DNA from: JBGVMW01 sp045125095
GTDB taxonomy: Bacteria > Bacillota > Clostridia > Lachnospirales > Lachnospiraceae
Assembly (NCBI GenBank): GCA_045125095.1
Contig: JBGVMW010000012.1
Coordinates: 1-43,361, forward strand
Direction: 5' to 3'
Length of the DNA stretch: 43,361 nucleotides
Below, piece by piece: positions 33,298 to 41,204 of the stretch. Both the position numbers and the translations under genes were made by a program. Positions within the stretch are counted from its first letter, which is position 1. Every line of letters begins with the position of its first letter. The notes below the pieces were generated by a model that was not told the origin of the DNA, did not search any database, and saw only the letters and a list, made by a program, of their open reading frames with translations.

Positions 33298-34122
33298 ATG
33301 AAAAAGAAGCGTAGGAATGTCATACCGGGCTTTGGAATCTCAGCAGGAATCACGATTTCCGTGTTAAGTTTCATTATTCTGATTCCTATGGCATCCATTG
33401 TGCTGAAAACAGCAGGATTTAGTCCGGAAGAATTTATAGGTACTGTGACAGACAAACGAGTCGTATCCAGCTATCAGGTAAGCTTTGGTTGCTCGTTTGT
33501 AGCAGCAATCATCAATACTATTTTTGGATTGTTGTTAGCATGGGTCTTAGTCCGATACGAGTTTCCTTGCAAAAGGATTGTTGACGGACTGATAGAATTG
33601 CCTTTTGCAATACCTACCGCAGTGGCAGGTATTGCACTGACAACACTCTATTCAGACCAGGGATGGTTAGGAAGTATATTTGCAAAATGGGGACTTAAGA
33701 TTTCCTATACGAAGTTAGGAATTGTCCTTGCAATGATATTTATTGGAATTCCCTTTGTGGTGCGCGGTGTGCAGCCGGTACTGGAGGGATTGGATAAACA
33801 GTACGAGGAAGCAGCGGAAATGTTAGGAGCCAGTCGATTCCGTACATTTTTTAAAGTAATTTTCCCGGAACTGTTACCAGCACTTTTGACAGGATTTGGT
33901 CTTGCTTTTGCAAGAGGTGTGGGTGAATACGGAAGTGTCGTATTTATTGCAGGAAATGCACCATATGAAACAGAGATTGCCCCGTTGTTAATTGTAAGTA
34001 AGCTTGAGGAATTTGATTATACGGGAGCAACGGCGATTGCCCTTGTTATGTTACTGTTTTCATTCCTTATTATGTTGGTAATTAATTCAATTCAGATATA
34101 TACAGGTAAGTTTAAAGCATAG
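33298..34122 (+). CDS. cysT: Sulfate ABC transporter permease CysT (CysU)
   Basis: One of two membrane subunits of the sulfate importer. The 274-residue protein has six predicted membrane helices beginning at about residue 15, and the EAA loop EEAAEMLGASRFRTFFKVIF near 176-195 that contacts CysA. PFAIPTAVAGIALTTLY is characteristic of CysT. Start ATG 33298 has AGGTGGA upstream. It is 32 bp after the binding protein. An 82-bp gap separates it from cysW and includes a TGTACTAATATAGCG sequence also found upstream of the TepA-like gene. Confidence 0.93.
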   Translation: MKKKRRNVIPGFGISAGITISVLSFIILIPMASIVLKTAGFSPEEFIGTVTDKRVVSSYQVSFGCSFVAAIINTIFGLLLAWVLVRYEFPCKRIVDGLIELPFAIPTAVAGIALTTLYSDQGWLGSIFAKWGLKISYTKLGIVLAMIFIGIPFVVRGVQPVLEGLDKQYEEAAEMLGASRFRTFFKVIFPELLPALLTGFGLAFARGVGEYGSVVFIAGNAPYETEIAPLLIVSKLEEFDYTGATAIALVMLLFSFLIMLVINSIQIYTGKFKA

Positions 34123-34204
34123 CAATTTGAAAGCTTGTGCTGAAAGAAAAATAAGGTCTTACTGTATTATTGTACTAATATAGCGAGATAGGAGTGGAAC
34201 GAGT

Positions 34205-35017
34205 ATGAAAGCGAAAATAACGAAATGGATTTTAATAGGTATTAGTGTTCTCTTTCTTTTCCTTATGCTGATTATGCCACTGGCATTGGTTATGGTAGAA
34301 GCCTTTGGCAAGGGAATAGAGTCGTATTTAGCAGCTATCACAGATAAGTACGCATTAAAAGCATTAGTACTGACATTGGAAGCAACATTGGTAGCGGTGG
34401 TAGTGAATGTAATTTTTGGACTATTTGCAGCCTGGTTGCTTACGAAATATCAATTTAAAGGAAAAAAAGTGCTGACAACATTGATTGATATTCCATTTGC
34501 CATCTCACCTGTTATTGCAGGTCTGGTATTTTCTCTCACGTATGGAAGAATGGGGTGGGCAAATGGCTTGTTGGAGGCTTTGGATATTAAGATTATATTT
34601 GCGGTGCCGGGCGTAATACTGGCAACGGTATTTGTAACTTTTCCATTTGTATCAAGAGAGCTGTTACCTGTCTTAAATGCACAGGGCAGTGATGAGGAAG
34701 AAGCGGCCGCGTTAATGGGTGCAAGCGGATTTTATATATTCCGCAAGGTTACATTTCCTAATATAAAATGGTCATTGCTATATGGAGTCATTCTCTGTAC
34801 GGCAAGAGCAATGGGAGAGTTTGGAGCGGTGTCCGTAATATCCGGTCATCTTCGCGGAAAAACCAACACATTGCCATTACACATTGAGATTTTGTACAAC
34901 GACTTCAAATTCAACGATGCCTTTGCTGTATCTACGTTGTTAGTTGTGTTGGCAGTCATTTTACTGATACTGAGAAATATTGTGGAATATAAAGGAAAGA
35001 AAGGAGCCGGACACTGA
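34205..35017 (+). CDS. cysW: Sulfate ABC transporter permease CysW
   Basis: Second permease subunit, 270 residues, with about six membrane helices. The signature PFAISPVIAGLVFSLTYG and the EAA loop EEEAAALMGASGFYIFRKVT are visible, as is the MGEFGAVSVISGHLRGKTNT region conserved in CysW. AGGAGTGG precedes ATG 34205. Its stop overlaps the cysA start by one base (TGATG), indicating coupled translation. Confidence 0.93.
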   Translation: MKAKITKWILIGISVLFLFLMLIMPLALVMVEAFGKGIESYLAAITDKYALKALVLTLEATLVAVVVNVIFGLFAAWLLTKYQFKGKKVLTTLIDIPFAISPVIAGLVFSLTYGRMGWANGLLEALDIKIIFAVPGVILATVFVTFPFVSRELLPVLNAQGSDEEEAAALMGASGFYIFRKVTFPNIKWSLLYGVILCTARAMGEFGAVSVISGHLRGKTNTLPLHIEILYNDFKFNDAFAVSTLLVVLAVILLILRNIVEYKGKKGAGH

Positions 35018-36084
35018 TGTATGTTGAACTTAAATATGTAAATAAAAACTATGGCAGTTTTCAGGCGTCAAAGGATATCAACTTTGGTATCGAAAAAGGA
35101 AAATTAATTGCACTGTTAGGCTCCAGTGGAAGTGGAAAAACAACTATTCTGCGCATGATAGCAGGATTAGAAACGCCAGACTCCGGGGATATCTTCATAG
35201 ATGGTGTCAGGGTGAATGATATTCCTCCCAGCCAGAGGGGAATAGGCTTTGTATTTCAGAATTATGCACTGTTCCGTTATATGACAGTATATGACAATAT
35301 TGCATTTGGACTCAAGGTGCAGAAAAAAAGCAAACAGGAAATTCATGACCGTGTCATGGAACTCATTGAATTGATAGGATTATCCGGTTTAGAGAAACGC
35401 TATCCCTATCAGTTATCTGGAGGTCAGAGACAAAGAGTGGCATTTGCCAGAGCCTTAGCACCGAATCCACACTTGTTGCTCCTTGATGAGCCATTTGCTG
35501 CCATTGATGCGAAGGTAAGAAAAGAACTGCGAAGCTGGTTAAAGGATATGATTACCAAAGTAGGTATTACCAGTATTTTCGTTACCCATGATCAAGAGGA
35601 AGCGGTAGAGGTTGCAGATGAAATTATTATCACCAGTCACGGACAAGTGGAACAGATTGGAACACCAATGGAAATTTATCAGAAACCGGAGACTGCCTTT
35701 GTAGCACACTTTGTAGGCGATGCTACAGAGATTGAAAATTATGGTGAATTTAAAGGATTTTCATATGAAGAGAAATTCAAGCAGGCAATGGTGCGGCCGG
35801 AGTTTTTGAAAATCAGCAAAAAAGGCACTGTACAGCAGTATGAAAAAAGTACAGAAACTGCGGTGGTGGAACAGGTATCCTTCCGTGGAAGTTACCAGGA
35901 GGTTAAGCTGTTAGTTAATGGCAATCATCTGACAGCAACCTGGTCATTAGAAAAGGATAAATTAGAAGTTGGCGAAGAAGTGAATGTATTTATATACCGT
36001 ATGTATCTGTATGAGGATAGAGATACGAAGCTGGTAGAGAATCAGAATCTGCTTGCAACAGCTGACAGTAGTATGGTGATTTAA
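35017..36084 (+). CDS. cysA: Sulfate ABC transporter ATP-binding protein CysA
   Basis: The ATPase of the importer, 355 residues. Walker A GSSGSGKT (35-42), Q-loop FQNYALF, signature LSGGQRQR, Walker B LLLLDEPFAAID and switch His in VTHDQEE are all intact. From about residue 240 a C-terminal regulatory (TOBE-like) region follows. FQNYALFRYMTVYDNIAFGL matches the sulfate/molybdate type of importer ATPase. It ends the transporter block; 107 bp with an R1 repeat then separate it from the APS reductase genes. Confidence 0.94.
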   Translation: MYVELKYVNKNYGSFQASKDINFGIEKGKLIALLGSSGSGKTTILRMIAGLETPDSGDIFIDGVRVNDIPPSQRGIGFVFQNYALFRYMTVYDNIAFGLKVQKKSKQEIHDRVMELIELIGLSGLEKRYPYQLSGGQRQRVAFARALAPNPHLLLLDEPFAAIDAKVRKELRSWLKDMITKVGITSIFVTHDQEEAVEVADEIIITSHGQVEQIGTPMEIYQKPETAFVAHFVGDATEIENYGEFKGFSYEEKFKQAMVRPEFLKISKKGTVQQYEKSTETAVVEQVSFRGSYQEVKLLVNGNHLTATWSLEKDKLEVGEEVNVFIYRMYLYEDRDTKLVENQNLLATADSSMVI

Positions 36085-36098
36085 GCAGTAGAGATTGC

Positions 36099-36125
36099 GT
36101 AACTGTGAGGGTACGGAATGGTTAC
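36099..36125 (+). repeat. Palindromic repeat R1, copy 3
   Basis: Same core as 9910-9936, but two stem positions differ (GTAACTGT against ATGGTTAC), converting two pairs to T-G or G-T pairs. The stem would persist in RNA. It lies between cysA and the aprA-like gene. Confidence 0.7.
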
Positions 36126-36191
36126 AAGATTACAATAGAAAAAACGATTTGCCAGATAATAAGAATGGTGATTTGAAAGATGGAGGTCTGA

Positions 36192-37889
36192 ATGGATAAG
36201 AAGTTAGCGATAAAAAAATATAAAACAGATGTACTGGTTATTGGCGGTGGAACATCGGGATGTTATGCGGCACTTACCATTGCAGAACATTCTAATGCAA
36301 CGGTTTTGATTGCAGAAAAAGCGAATATAAAAAGAAGCGGTTGTCTGGCTGCTGGTGTCAATGCATTGAATGCCTATATCACTAAAGGAAGAAAGCCGCA
36401 GGATTATGTGGACTATGCTTTAAAAGATGCAGATGGAATTGCAAGAAAAGACTTGCTTCTTACTATGTCTGAAGGACTGAATCGTGTTACGAAAAAGTTA
36501 GAAGATTTAGGTCTTGTAATTTTGAAGGATGAAAATGGTGAATATGTGGCAAGAGGTAACCGGAACATCAAGATAAATGGTGAAAATATTAAGCCATTAC
36601 TTGCAGATGCAGTAAGTTGCCTGCCTTCCGTCACTGTGTTAAATCAGGTGAATGTAATTGATTATCTTGTAAAGGATGGAAGAATCTACGGAGCCATTGG
36701 ATTAGGTGTGGAGGAACCGGTACTTTATGTGTTAGAGGCAAAGCAGGTTCTCTGTGCGACAGGTGGTGCTTCCGGTCTGTATCGACCAAACAATCCGGGA
36801 TTTTCCAGACATAAGATGTGGTATCCACCATTTAACACTGGTACGGGTTATGCTCTTGGCATCCGGTATGGAGCAGAGATGACCACCTTTGAAATGCGTT
36901 TTGTTGCCCTGCGTTGTAAAGATACCATTGCACCAACAGGTACCATTGCACAAGGTCTTGGTGCAAAGCAGGTAAATGCAAAAGGTGAGGTGTATGAAGA
37001 TAAATATGGATTGACTACATCAGAACGTGTTTATGGCACGGTTCAGGAAACGATAGAAGGCAGAGGACCATGTTATCTAAGAACCTCAGGCATTACTAAG
37101 CAGCAGGAAGAAGATGTAAAACGAGCATATCTTAATATGGCACCATCCCAGACATTGAAATGGATCGAATCCGGAAAAAATCCGAGTGAACAGGATGTAG
37201 AGATTGAAGGAACTGAGCCATATGTGGTTGGCGGTCATACCGCAAGCGGTTACTGGATAGATAATGAACGAAGAACTACAATTGATGGTCTGTATGCAGC
37301 GGGTGATGTGGCAGGCGGTTGTCCGCAGAAATATGTAACTGGTGCACTGGTGGAAGGTGAACTGGCAGCGTTATCAATTGTGAAAGTCTTAGAGCAAGAG
37401 TCCTTGACGTATTTAGAGAGCAGTGAAGTAGATGCCAGAGTAAAAGAACAGGAACAGACAGTGTTACAGTATCTTTCTAATGAGAGAGGGGTCTATTCCA
37501 TTGAAGAAATGGAAGATGCCATGCAAAAGGTTATGGACACCTACGCAGGTGGAATTCGAACCAATTATCAATACAATGAGAAACAACTTGCTATGGCAGA
37601 AGAGAAAATAAAAAATCTCATATCTTTGTCAGAACAGCTAAAGGCAGAAGATATGCATGAGTTATTGTTTCTCTATGAATTGAAGGAACGTCTGGTGGTA
37701 TGTCTCACCTTGATTGCACATTTAAGAGCACGAAAAGAAACACGCTGGCATGTGTTTGGTGAGAACCAGGATTATCCGAATAAAAGCGAACAAGGAAAAT
37801 GTTTTGTGAATTCTAAGCTGGAAAATGGTGAGATACATGTGATTTACCGTGATTTGGATTCATTGGCACAGGTAGAGTGGAATGTGTAG
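36192..37889 (+). CDS. aprA: AprA-like adenylylsulfate (APS) reductase flavoprotein subunit
   Basis: Predicted to reduce APS to sulfite and AMP through an FAD-sulfite adduct. The 565-residue protein belongs to the fumarate reductase/AprA flavoprotein family: FAD loop VIGGGTSGCYAAL (16-28), GCLAAGVNALNAYI near 48-61, ATGGASGLYRPNNPG near 190, GGHTASGYWID near 345 and AAGDVAGGCPQKYVTGAL near 367. It is shorter than the roughly 630-660-residue dissimilatory AprA. An AprB-like ferredoxin follows by 15 bp, then ATP sulfurylase cysDN. That context, not a unique residue, separates it from fumarate reductases. Confidence 0.86.
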   Translation: MDKKLAIKKYKTDVLVIGGGTSGCYAALTIAEHSNATVLIAEKANIKRSGCLAAGVNALNAYITKGRKPQDYVDYALKDADGIARKDLLLTMSEGLNRVTKKLEDLGLVILKDENGEYVARGNRNIKINGENIKPLLADAVSCLPSVTVLNQVNVIDYLVKDGRIYGAIGLGVEEPVLYVLEAKQVLCATGGASGLYRPNNPGFSRHKMWYPPFNTGTGYALGIRYGAEMTTFEMRFVALRCKDTIAPTGTIAQGLGAKQVNAKGEVYEDKYGLTTSERVYGTVQETIEGRGPCYLRTSGITKQQEEDVKRAYLNMAPSQTLKWIESGKNPSEQDVEIEGTEPYVVGGHTASGYWIDNERRTTIDGLYAAGDVAGGCPQKYVTGALVEGELAALSIVKVLEQESLTYLESSEVDARVKEQEQTVLQYLSNERGVYSIEEMEDAMQKVMDTYAGGIRTNYQYNEKQLAMAEEKIKNLISLSEQLKAEDMHELLFLYELKERLVVCLTLIAHLRARKETRWHVFGENQDYPNKSEQGKCFVNSKLENGEIHVIYRDLDSLAQVEWNV

Positions 37890-37904
37890 CAGGGAGGTGG
37901 CGTA

Positions 37905-38219
37905 ATGAGTATACGGATTGATAAAAGTAAATGTGTAGGCTGTGGCAGATGTGCCGGTGTCTGTCCGGGAAGCCTGATTGCTATGAATGCAGAGGGAAAA
38001 GCAGAAATGCGCTATCCTAAAGACTGCTGGGGCTGCGCTTCCTGTGTAAAGGAATGTAAAAAATGTGCGATAGCCTTGTATTTGGGAGCAGATATGGGTG
38101 GTATGGGCAGTGAAATGACCGTGTCTGCCCAAGGTCAGTTCTTAGACTGGACAGTAACAAAAGCAGACGGAACTACAGAAACAATCCGCATGGATTCAAA
38201 AGAATCAAACAAGTATTAA
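37905..38219 (+). CDS. aprB: AprB-like ferredoxin subunit of APS reductase
   Basis: A 104-residue protein with two [4Fe-4S] motifs, CVGCGRCAGVCPG near 11-23 and CWGCASCVKECKKCAIAL near 43-60, the second with the extra spacing seen in AprB. A short C-terminal tail (about 65-104) would wrap the flavoprotein subunit; it is shorter than in dissimilatory AprB. GGGAGGTGG precedes ATG 37905. It would pass electrons to the FAD of the AprA-like subunit. The electron donor, perhaps ferredoxin or thioredoxin, is not evident. Confidence 0.88.
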   Translation: MSIRIDKSKCVGCGRCAGVCPGSLIAMNAEGKAEMRYPKDCWGCASCVKECKKCAIALYLGADMGGMGSEMTVSAQGQFLDWTVTKADGTTETIRMDSKESNKY

Positions 38220-38278
38220 AATAGAGTGCCTGTAATGGAAAACTAAATGAACCATGCAACAGGCAGATAGGAGCAGGA

Positions 38279-39178
38279 ATGAAAGAATTATCACATTTAG
38301 ATGAATTAGAAGCAGAAGCAATCTATATAATCCGGGAAGTAGCGGCAGAATGTGAGAATCCGGTTATGCTGTATTCCATAGGAAAAGACAGCTCGGTTAT
38401 GCTGCACTTGGCATTGAAGGCGTTTTATCCTGAGAAGCCACCATTTCCTTTTTTACATATTGATACCACATGGAAATTTCATGAAATGATTGAATTTCGT
38501 GATGCAGTAGCAAAGAAACATGGTCTGGAAATGCTTGTATACAGCAATGAAGAAGGCATTAAGCAGGGAATCAATCCATTTGATCATGGTTCTGCATATA
38601 CAGACATCATGAAAACACAGGCGTTAAAGCAGGCGTTGTCAAAATATGGATTTACCGCAGCTTTTGGTGGTGGTCGTCGAGATGAAGAAAAGTCAAGAGC
38701 AAAAGAGCGTGTTTTCTCGTTCCGTAATGAAGCACAGGCATGGGATCCGAAGAACCAGAGACCGGAAATGTGGAAATTATACAATACACAGATTCACAAG
38801 GGAGAAAGTATCCGCGTATTTCCGATTTCTAACTGGACAGAAAAAGATATCTGGCAGTATATCAGACGAGAAAATATTGACATTGTTCCATTGTATTTTG
38901 CAAAAGAACGTCCTGTAATCGAGCGTGATGGCAACATTATTATGGTAGATGATGACCGTTTAAAGCTTCGTGAAGGAGAAAAAATCGAACAGCGGAAAGT
39001 AAGATTCCGTACATTGGGATGCTATCCACTGACAGGTGCTTTCCCATCAGAAGCCGTTACTTTAGATGAAATTATTGAAGAAACATTAAGTGCCGTTTCC
39101 TCTGAGCGTACTTCCCGTGTAATTGACAACGAAGCAGCAGGAAGTATGGAACGTAGAAAAAGGGAGGGATATTTCTAA
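38279..39178 (+). CDS. cysD: ATP sulfurylase small subunit CysD
   Basis: With CysN, adenylates sulfate to APS, driven by GTP hydrolysis. The 299-residue protein has the PP-loop SIGKDSSVMLHLALKAF near 36-52, the Arg-rich GGGRRDEEKSRAKER, PISNWTEKDIWQYI, and the C-terminal RKREGYF tail of CysD. AGGAGCAGG precedes ATG 38279. It follows aprB by 59 bp. Its stop codon overlaps the cysN ATG by one base. Confidence 0.96.
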   Translation: MKELSHLDELEAEAIYIIREVAAECENPVMLYSIGKDSSVMLHLALKAFYPEKPPFPFLHIDTTWKFHEMIEFRDAVAKKHGLEMLVYSNEEGIKQGINPFDHGSAYTDIMKTQALKQALSKYGFTAAFGGGRRDEEKSRAKERVFSFRNEAQAWDPKNQRPEMWKLYNTQIHKGESIRVFPISNWTEKDIWQYIRRENIDIVPLYFAKERPVIERDGNIIMVDDDRLKLREGEKIEQRKVRFRTLGCYPLTGAFPSEAVTLDEIIEETLSAVSSERTSRVIDNEAAGSMERRKREGYF

Positions 39179-40851
39179 TGAAAGGATTATTGAAATTTAT
39201 TACCTGCGGAAGTGTGGATGATGGAAAATCTACGTTGATTGGTCATATTCTGTATGATGCAAAATTACTGTATGCAGACCAGGAGCAGGCGTTACAGTTA
39301 GAAAGTAAAGTAGGAAGCCGTGCAGGAGCCATTGATTATTCTCTTTTGTTAGATGGCTTAATGGCAGAGAGAGAACAGGGGATTACCATTGATGTGGCAT
39401 ACCGTTATTTTACCACAGACAACAGAAGCTTTATCGTAGCAGATACACCGGGACATGAAGAATATACAAGAAACATGGCTGTTGGCGCTTCTTTTGCAGA
39501 TTTGGCAATCATTTTAGTGGATGCCGCAAAAGGTGTGTTAGTGCAGACCAGACGTCATGCGAGAATCTGCTCCCTTATGGGAATTCGTCATTTTGTATTT
39601 GCAATCAATAAGATGGACTTGGAAAAATACTCAGAAGAGCGTTACCATCAGATAGAAAAAGAGTTACAGGAGCTGATTGATGAACTTTCTTTAGAAGATG
39701 TGGCAATGATTCCATTGTCTGCAACAGAGGGGGATAATGTAACTGAAAAATCTCCAAATATGCCTTGGTATGCAGGAAAAGCATTACTGCCATATTTAGA
39801 GGAAGTAGATGTAGTCAACAAATCCGAGACCGGTTTTGTATTCCCAATACAGCGTGTCTGCCGTCCAAACCATACCTTCCGTGGTTTTGCTGGTCAGATT
39901 GAAGCGGGTAGCGTGAAGGTTGGTGATGAGATTACCACATTGCCAAGTAATGAGAAAGCAGTAGTCAAAAGCATTCTTGTAACCGACAAGCAGGAAGAGG
40001 AAGCGATCACTGGTCAGGCAGTTACGATCCAGTTAGACAGAGAAGTGGATGTATCCCGTGGATGTGTATTTGTAAAAGGCGCGGAGGTTAAGGCTGTAAA
40101 GCAAGCAGAAGTCAGCTTGCTATGGATGGATGACAAGGAATTTGTTCCAGGTGAGGAATTCTTAATCAAAGCAGGTACAAAATTAATTCCTGGTGCATTG
40201 ACAGAGATTCTGTATAAAATTGATGTCAACACAGGAGAGCACTTACAGGCCGGACGTTTACAGAAGAATGAAATAGCAAGATGCCGTCTTGTGTTGTCAC
40301 AGCCGGTAGTATTAGATAGATTCCATACTCATAAAGCGTTAGGTGAATTGATTGTAATTGACCGTGTGACCAATATGACATCGGCATGTGGTGTGGTAGA
40401 AGCCATTGTGGATGGAGAAAAGGACGATTATTTGTTCCGCAAGGATGATACGGTATTGCAGGGAAATCTGTTTACGGAATACATTTATAATATTGATATA
40501 GATACTATAAACAAGAAAACAGTAAAAGCCGGATACAAGCAGGGGGATGAGATTCCTCTTACTGGTGAGAGTTATCAGTACCCGAAAGCATTTGATATAC
40601 TGTTTTTGAAGGAACAGGCAGCGGTTCAGATTAGAGATGGCAAGGTAGCAGATATCATTCCATTAGCATCCTTTGCTTACACAGCTGGTACACCTGTATT
40701 AAATGAGTATGGAGCTGCTCTTGCAGTGAACAGTGAGGCTGAACTGGAAGCACTGAAGGAGGAATACCAGAAGGTACAGTATGATGAATTCCTGAATAAG
40801 TGGAGTGTATTCCAGACATATCGAAAGATTGTATTTCATAGTAAATGGTAG
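39178..40851 (+). CDS. cysN: ATP sulfurylase large subunit CysN (GTPase)
   Basis: EF-Tu-like GTPase that drives CysD. The 557-residue product has G1 GSVDDGKST near 11-19, switch EREQGITIDVAYRYF, G3 DTPGHEEYTRNM and G4 NKMD, followed by two beta-barrel domains. It stops without a fused APS kinase (CysC) domain, and no cysC or cysH is present in the window, consistent with APS itself being the reduced form. Coupled to cysD by a one-base overlap. No clear terminator follows; the next strong structure is the inverted repeat at 41030-41073. Confidence 0.95.
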   Translation: MKGLLKFITCGSVDDGKSTLIGHILYDAKLLYADQEQALQLESKVGSRAGAIDYSLLLDGLMAEREQGITIDVAYRYFTTDNRSFIVADTPGHEEYTRNMAVGASFADLAIILVDAAKGVLVQTRRHARICSLMGIRHFVFAINKMDLEKYSEERYHQIEKELQELIDELSLEDVAMIPLSATEGDNVTEKSPNMPWYAGKALLPYLEEVDVVNKSETGFVFPIQRVCRPNHTFRGFAGQIEAGSVKVGDEITTLPSNEKAVVKSILVTDKQEEEAITGQAVTIQLDREVDVSRGCVFVKGAEVKAVKQAEVSLLWMDDKEFVPGEEFLIKAGTKLIPGALTEILYKIDVNTGEHLQAGRLQKNEIARCRLVLSQPVVLDRFHTHKALGELIVIDRVTNMTSACGVVEAIVDGEKDDYLFRKDDTVLQGNLFTEYIYNIDIDTINKKTVKAGYKQGDEIPLTGESYQYPKAFDILFLKEQAAVQIRDGKVADIIPLASFAYTAGTPVLNEYGAALAVNSEAELEALKEEYQKVQYDEFLNKWSVFQTYRKIVFHSKW

Positions 40852-41029
40852 GATGTAAAATCTCATTTTTATTCTATAAGAAGGCTTTGCTGTAAAGATG
40901 CACTGCATGCGTCAAGTGTATTCGTCAACCGTCCGGAAAGCGTCTCTACATCAGACTGTGCTTCCGGTTCATCAATGTATGCCTGAGCATTCAAAGCGCT
41001 ATTTGCTGGACTGATTGGAGCAAATGCCT

Positions 41030-41073
41030 GTGTGAAAATACCAAGATGTCTTGACATCTTGGTATTTTCACAC
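41030..41073. repeat. Perfect 21-bp inverted repeat overlapping the gltX promoter
   Basis: 41030-41050 is the exact reverse complement of 41053-41073, separated by TT. It has no T-tail. It sits in the 353-bp gap between cysN and gltX. The rest of that gap (40852-41029) has no convincing gene; a 62-codon minus-strand frame (40869-41057) starts inside this repeat without a ribosome site. Confidence 0.85.
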
Positions 41074-41079
41074 TATACT
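41051..41079 (+). promoter_or_regulatory. Promoter for gltX
   Basis: TTGACA (41051-41056), 17-bp spacer, TATACT (41074-41079). The -35 and whole spacer lie in the centre and right arm of the 21-bp inverted repeat, so a dimer bound there, or cruciform extrusion, would affect initiation. Confidence 0.6.
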
Positions 41080-41100
41080 CAAAACGAATGGAAAAGCAAG

Positions 41101-41154
41101 GATTGAAAGTACAAATATGAGGAAAGGAAATGCAGACTGCCCTTACTTTCAATC
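41101..41154 (+). promoter_or_regulatory. Hairpin in the gltX leader
   Basis: GATTGAAAGT (41101-41110) pairs exactly with ACTTTCAATC (41145-41154), with a 34-nt loop containing GAGGAAAGGAAA. It lies in the roughly 120-nt leader, 51 bp before the ATG. No T-box consensus was found. Confidence 0.5.
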
Positions 41155-41204
41155 ATATAAAAAGGGTAGTGCCGTGAATGAAGCGGTATGCATGGGAAAC
41201 ATAA

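Noticed and set aside
9103..34184. Shared 15-mer TGTACTAATATAGCG upstream of the TepA-like gene (9103) and cysW (34170)
   Set aside because: About one chance 15-bp match is expected in an AT-biased window of this size, the flanks do not match, and no -35 box is consistently spaced.
40869..41057. 62-codon minus-strand frame as a real gene
   Set aside because: It begins inside a perfect inverted repeat and has no ribosome site. I treat it as a possible remnant rather than annotate it.
41086..41204. T-box riboswitch before gltX, because GGGTAGTGCCGTG resembles the T-box antiterminator
   Set aside because: The core TGGNA needed to pair with the tRNA end is not present (TAGTG instead), there is no terminator hairpin with a T-run, and no Stem I motifs were seen.
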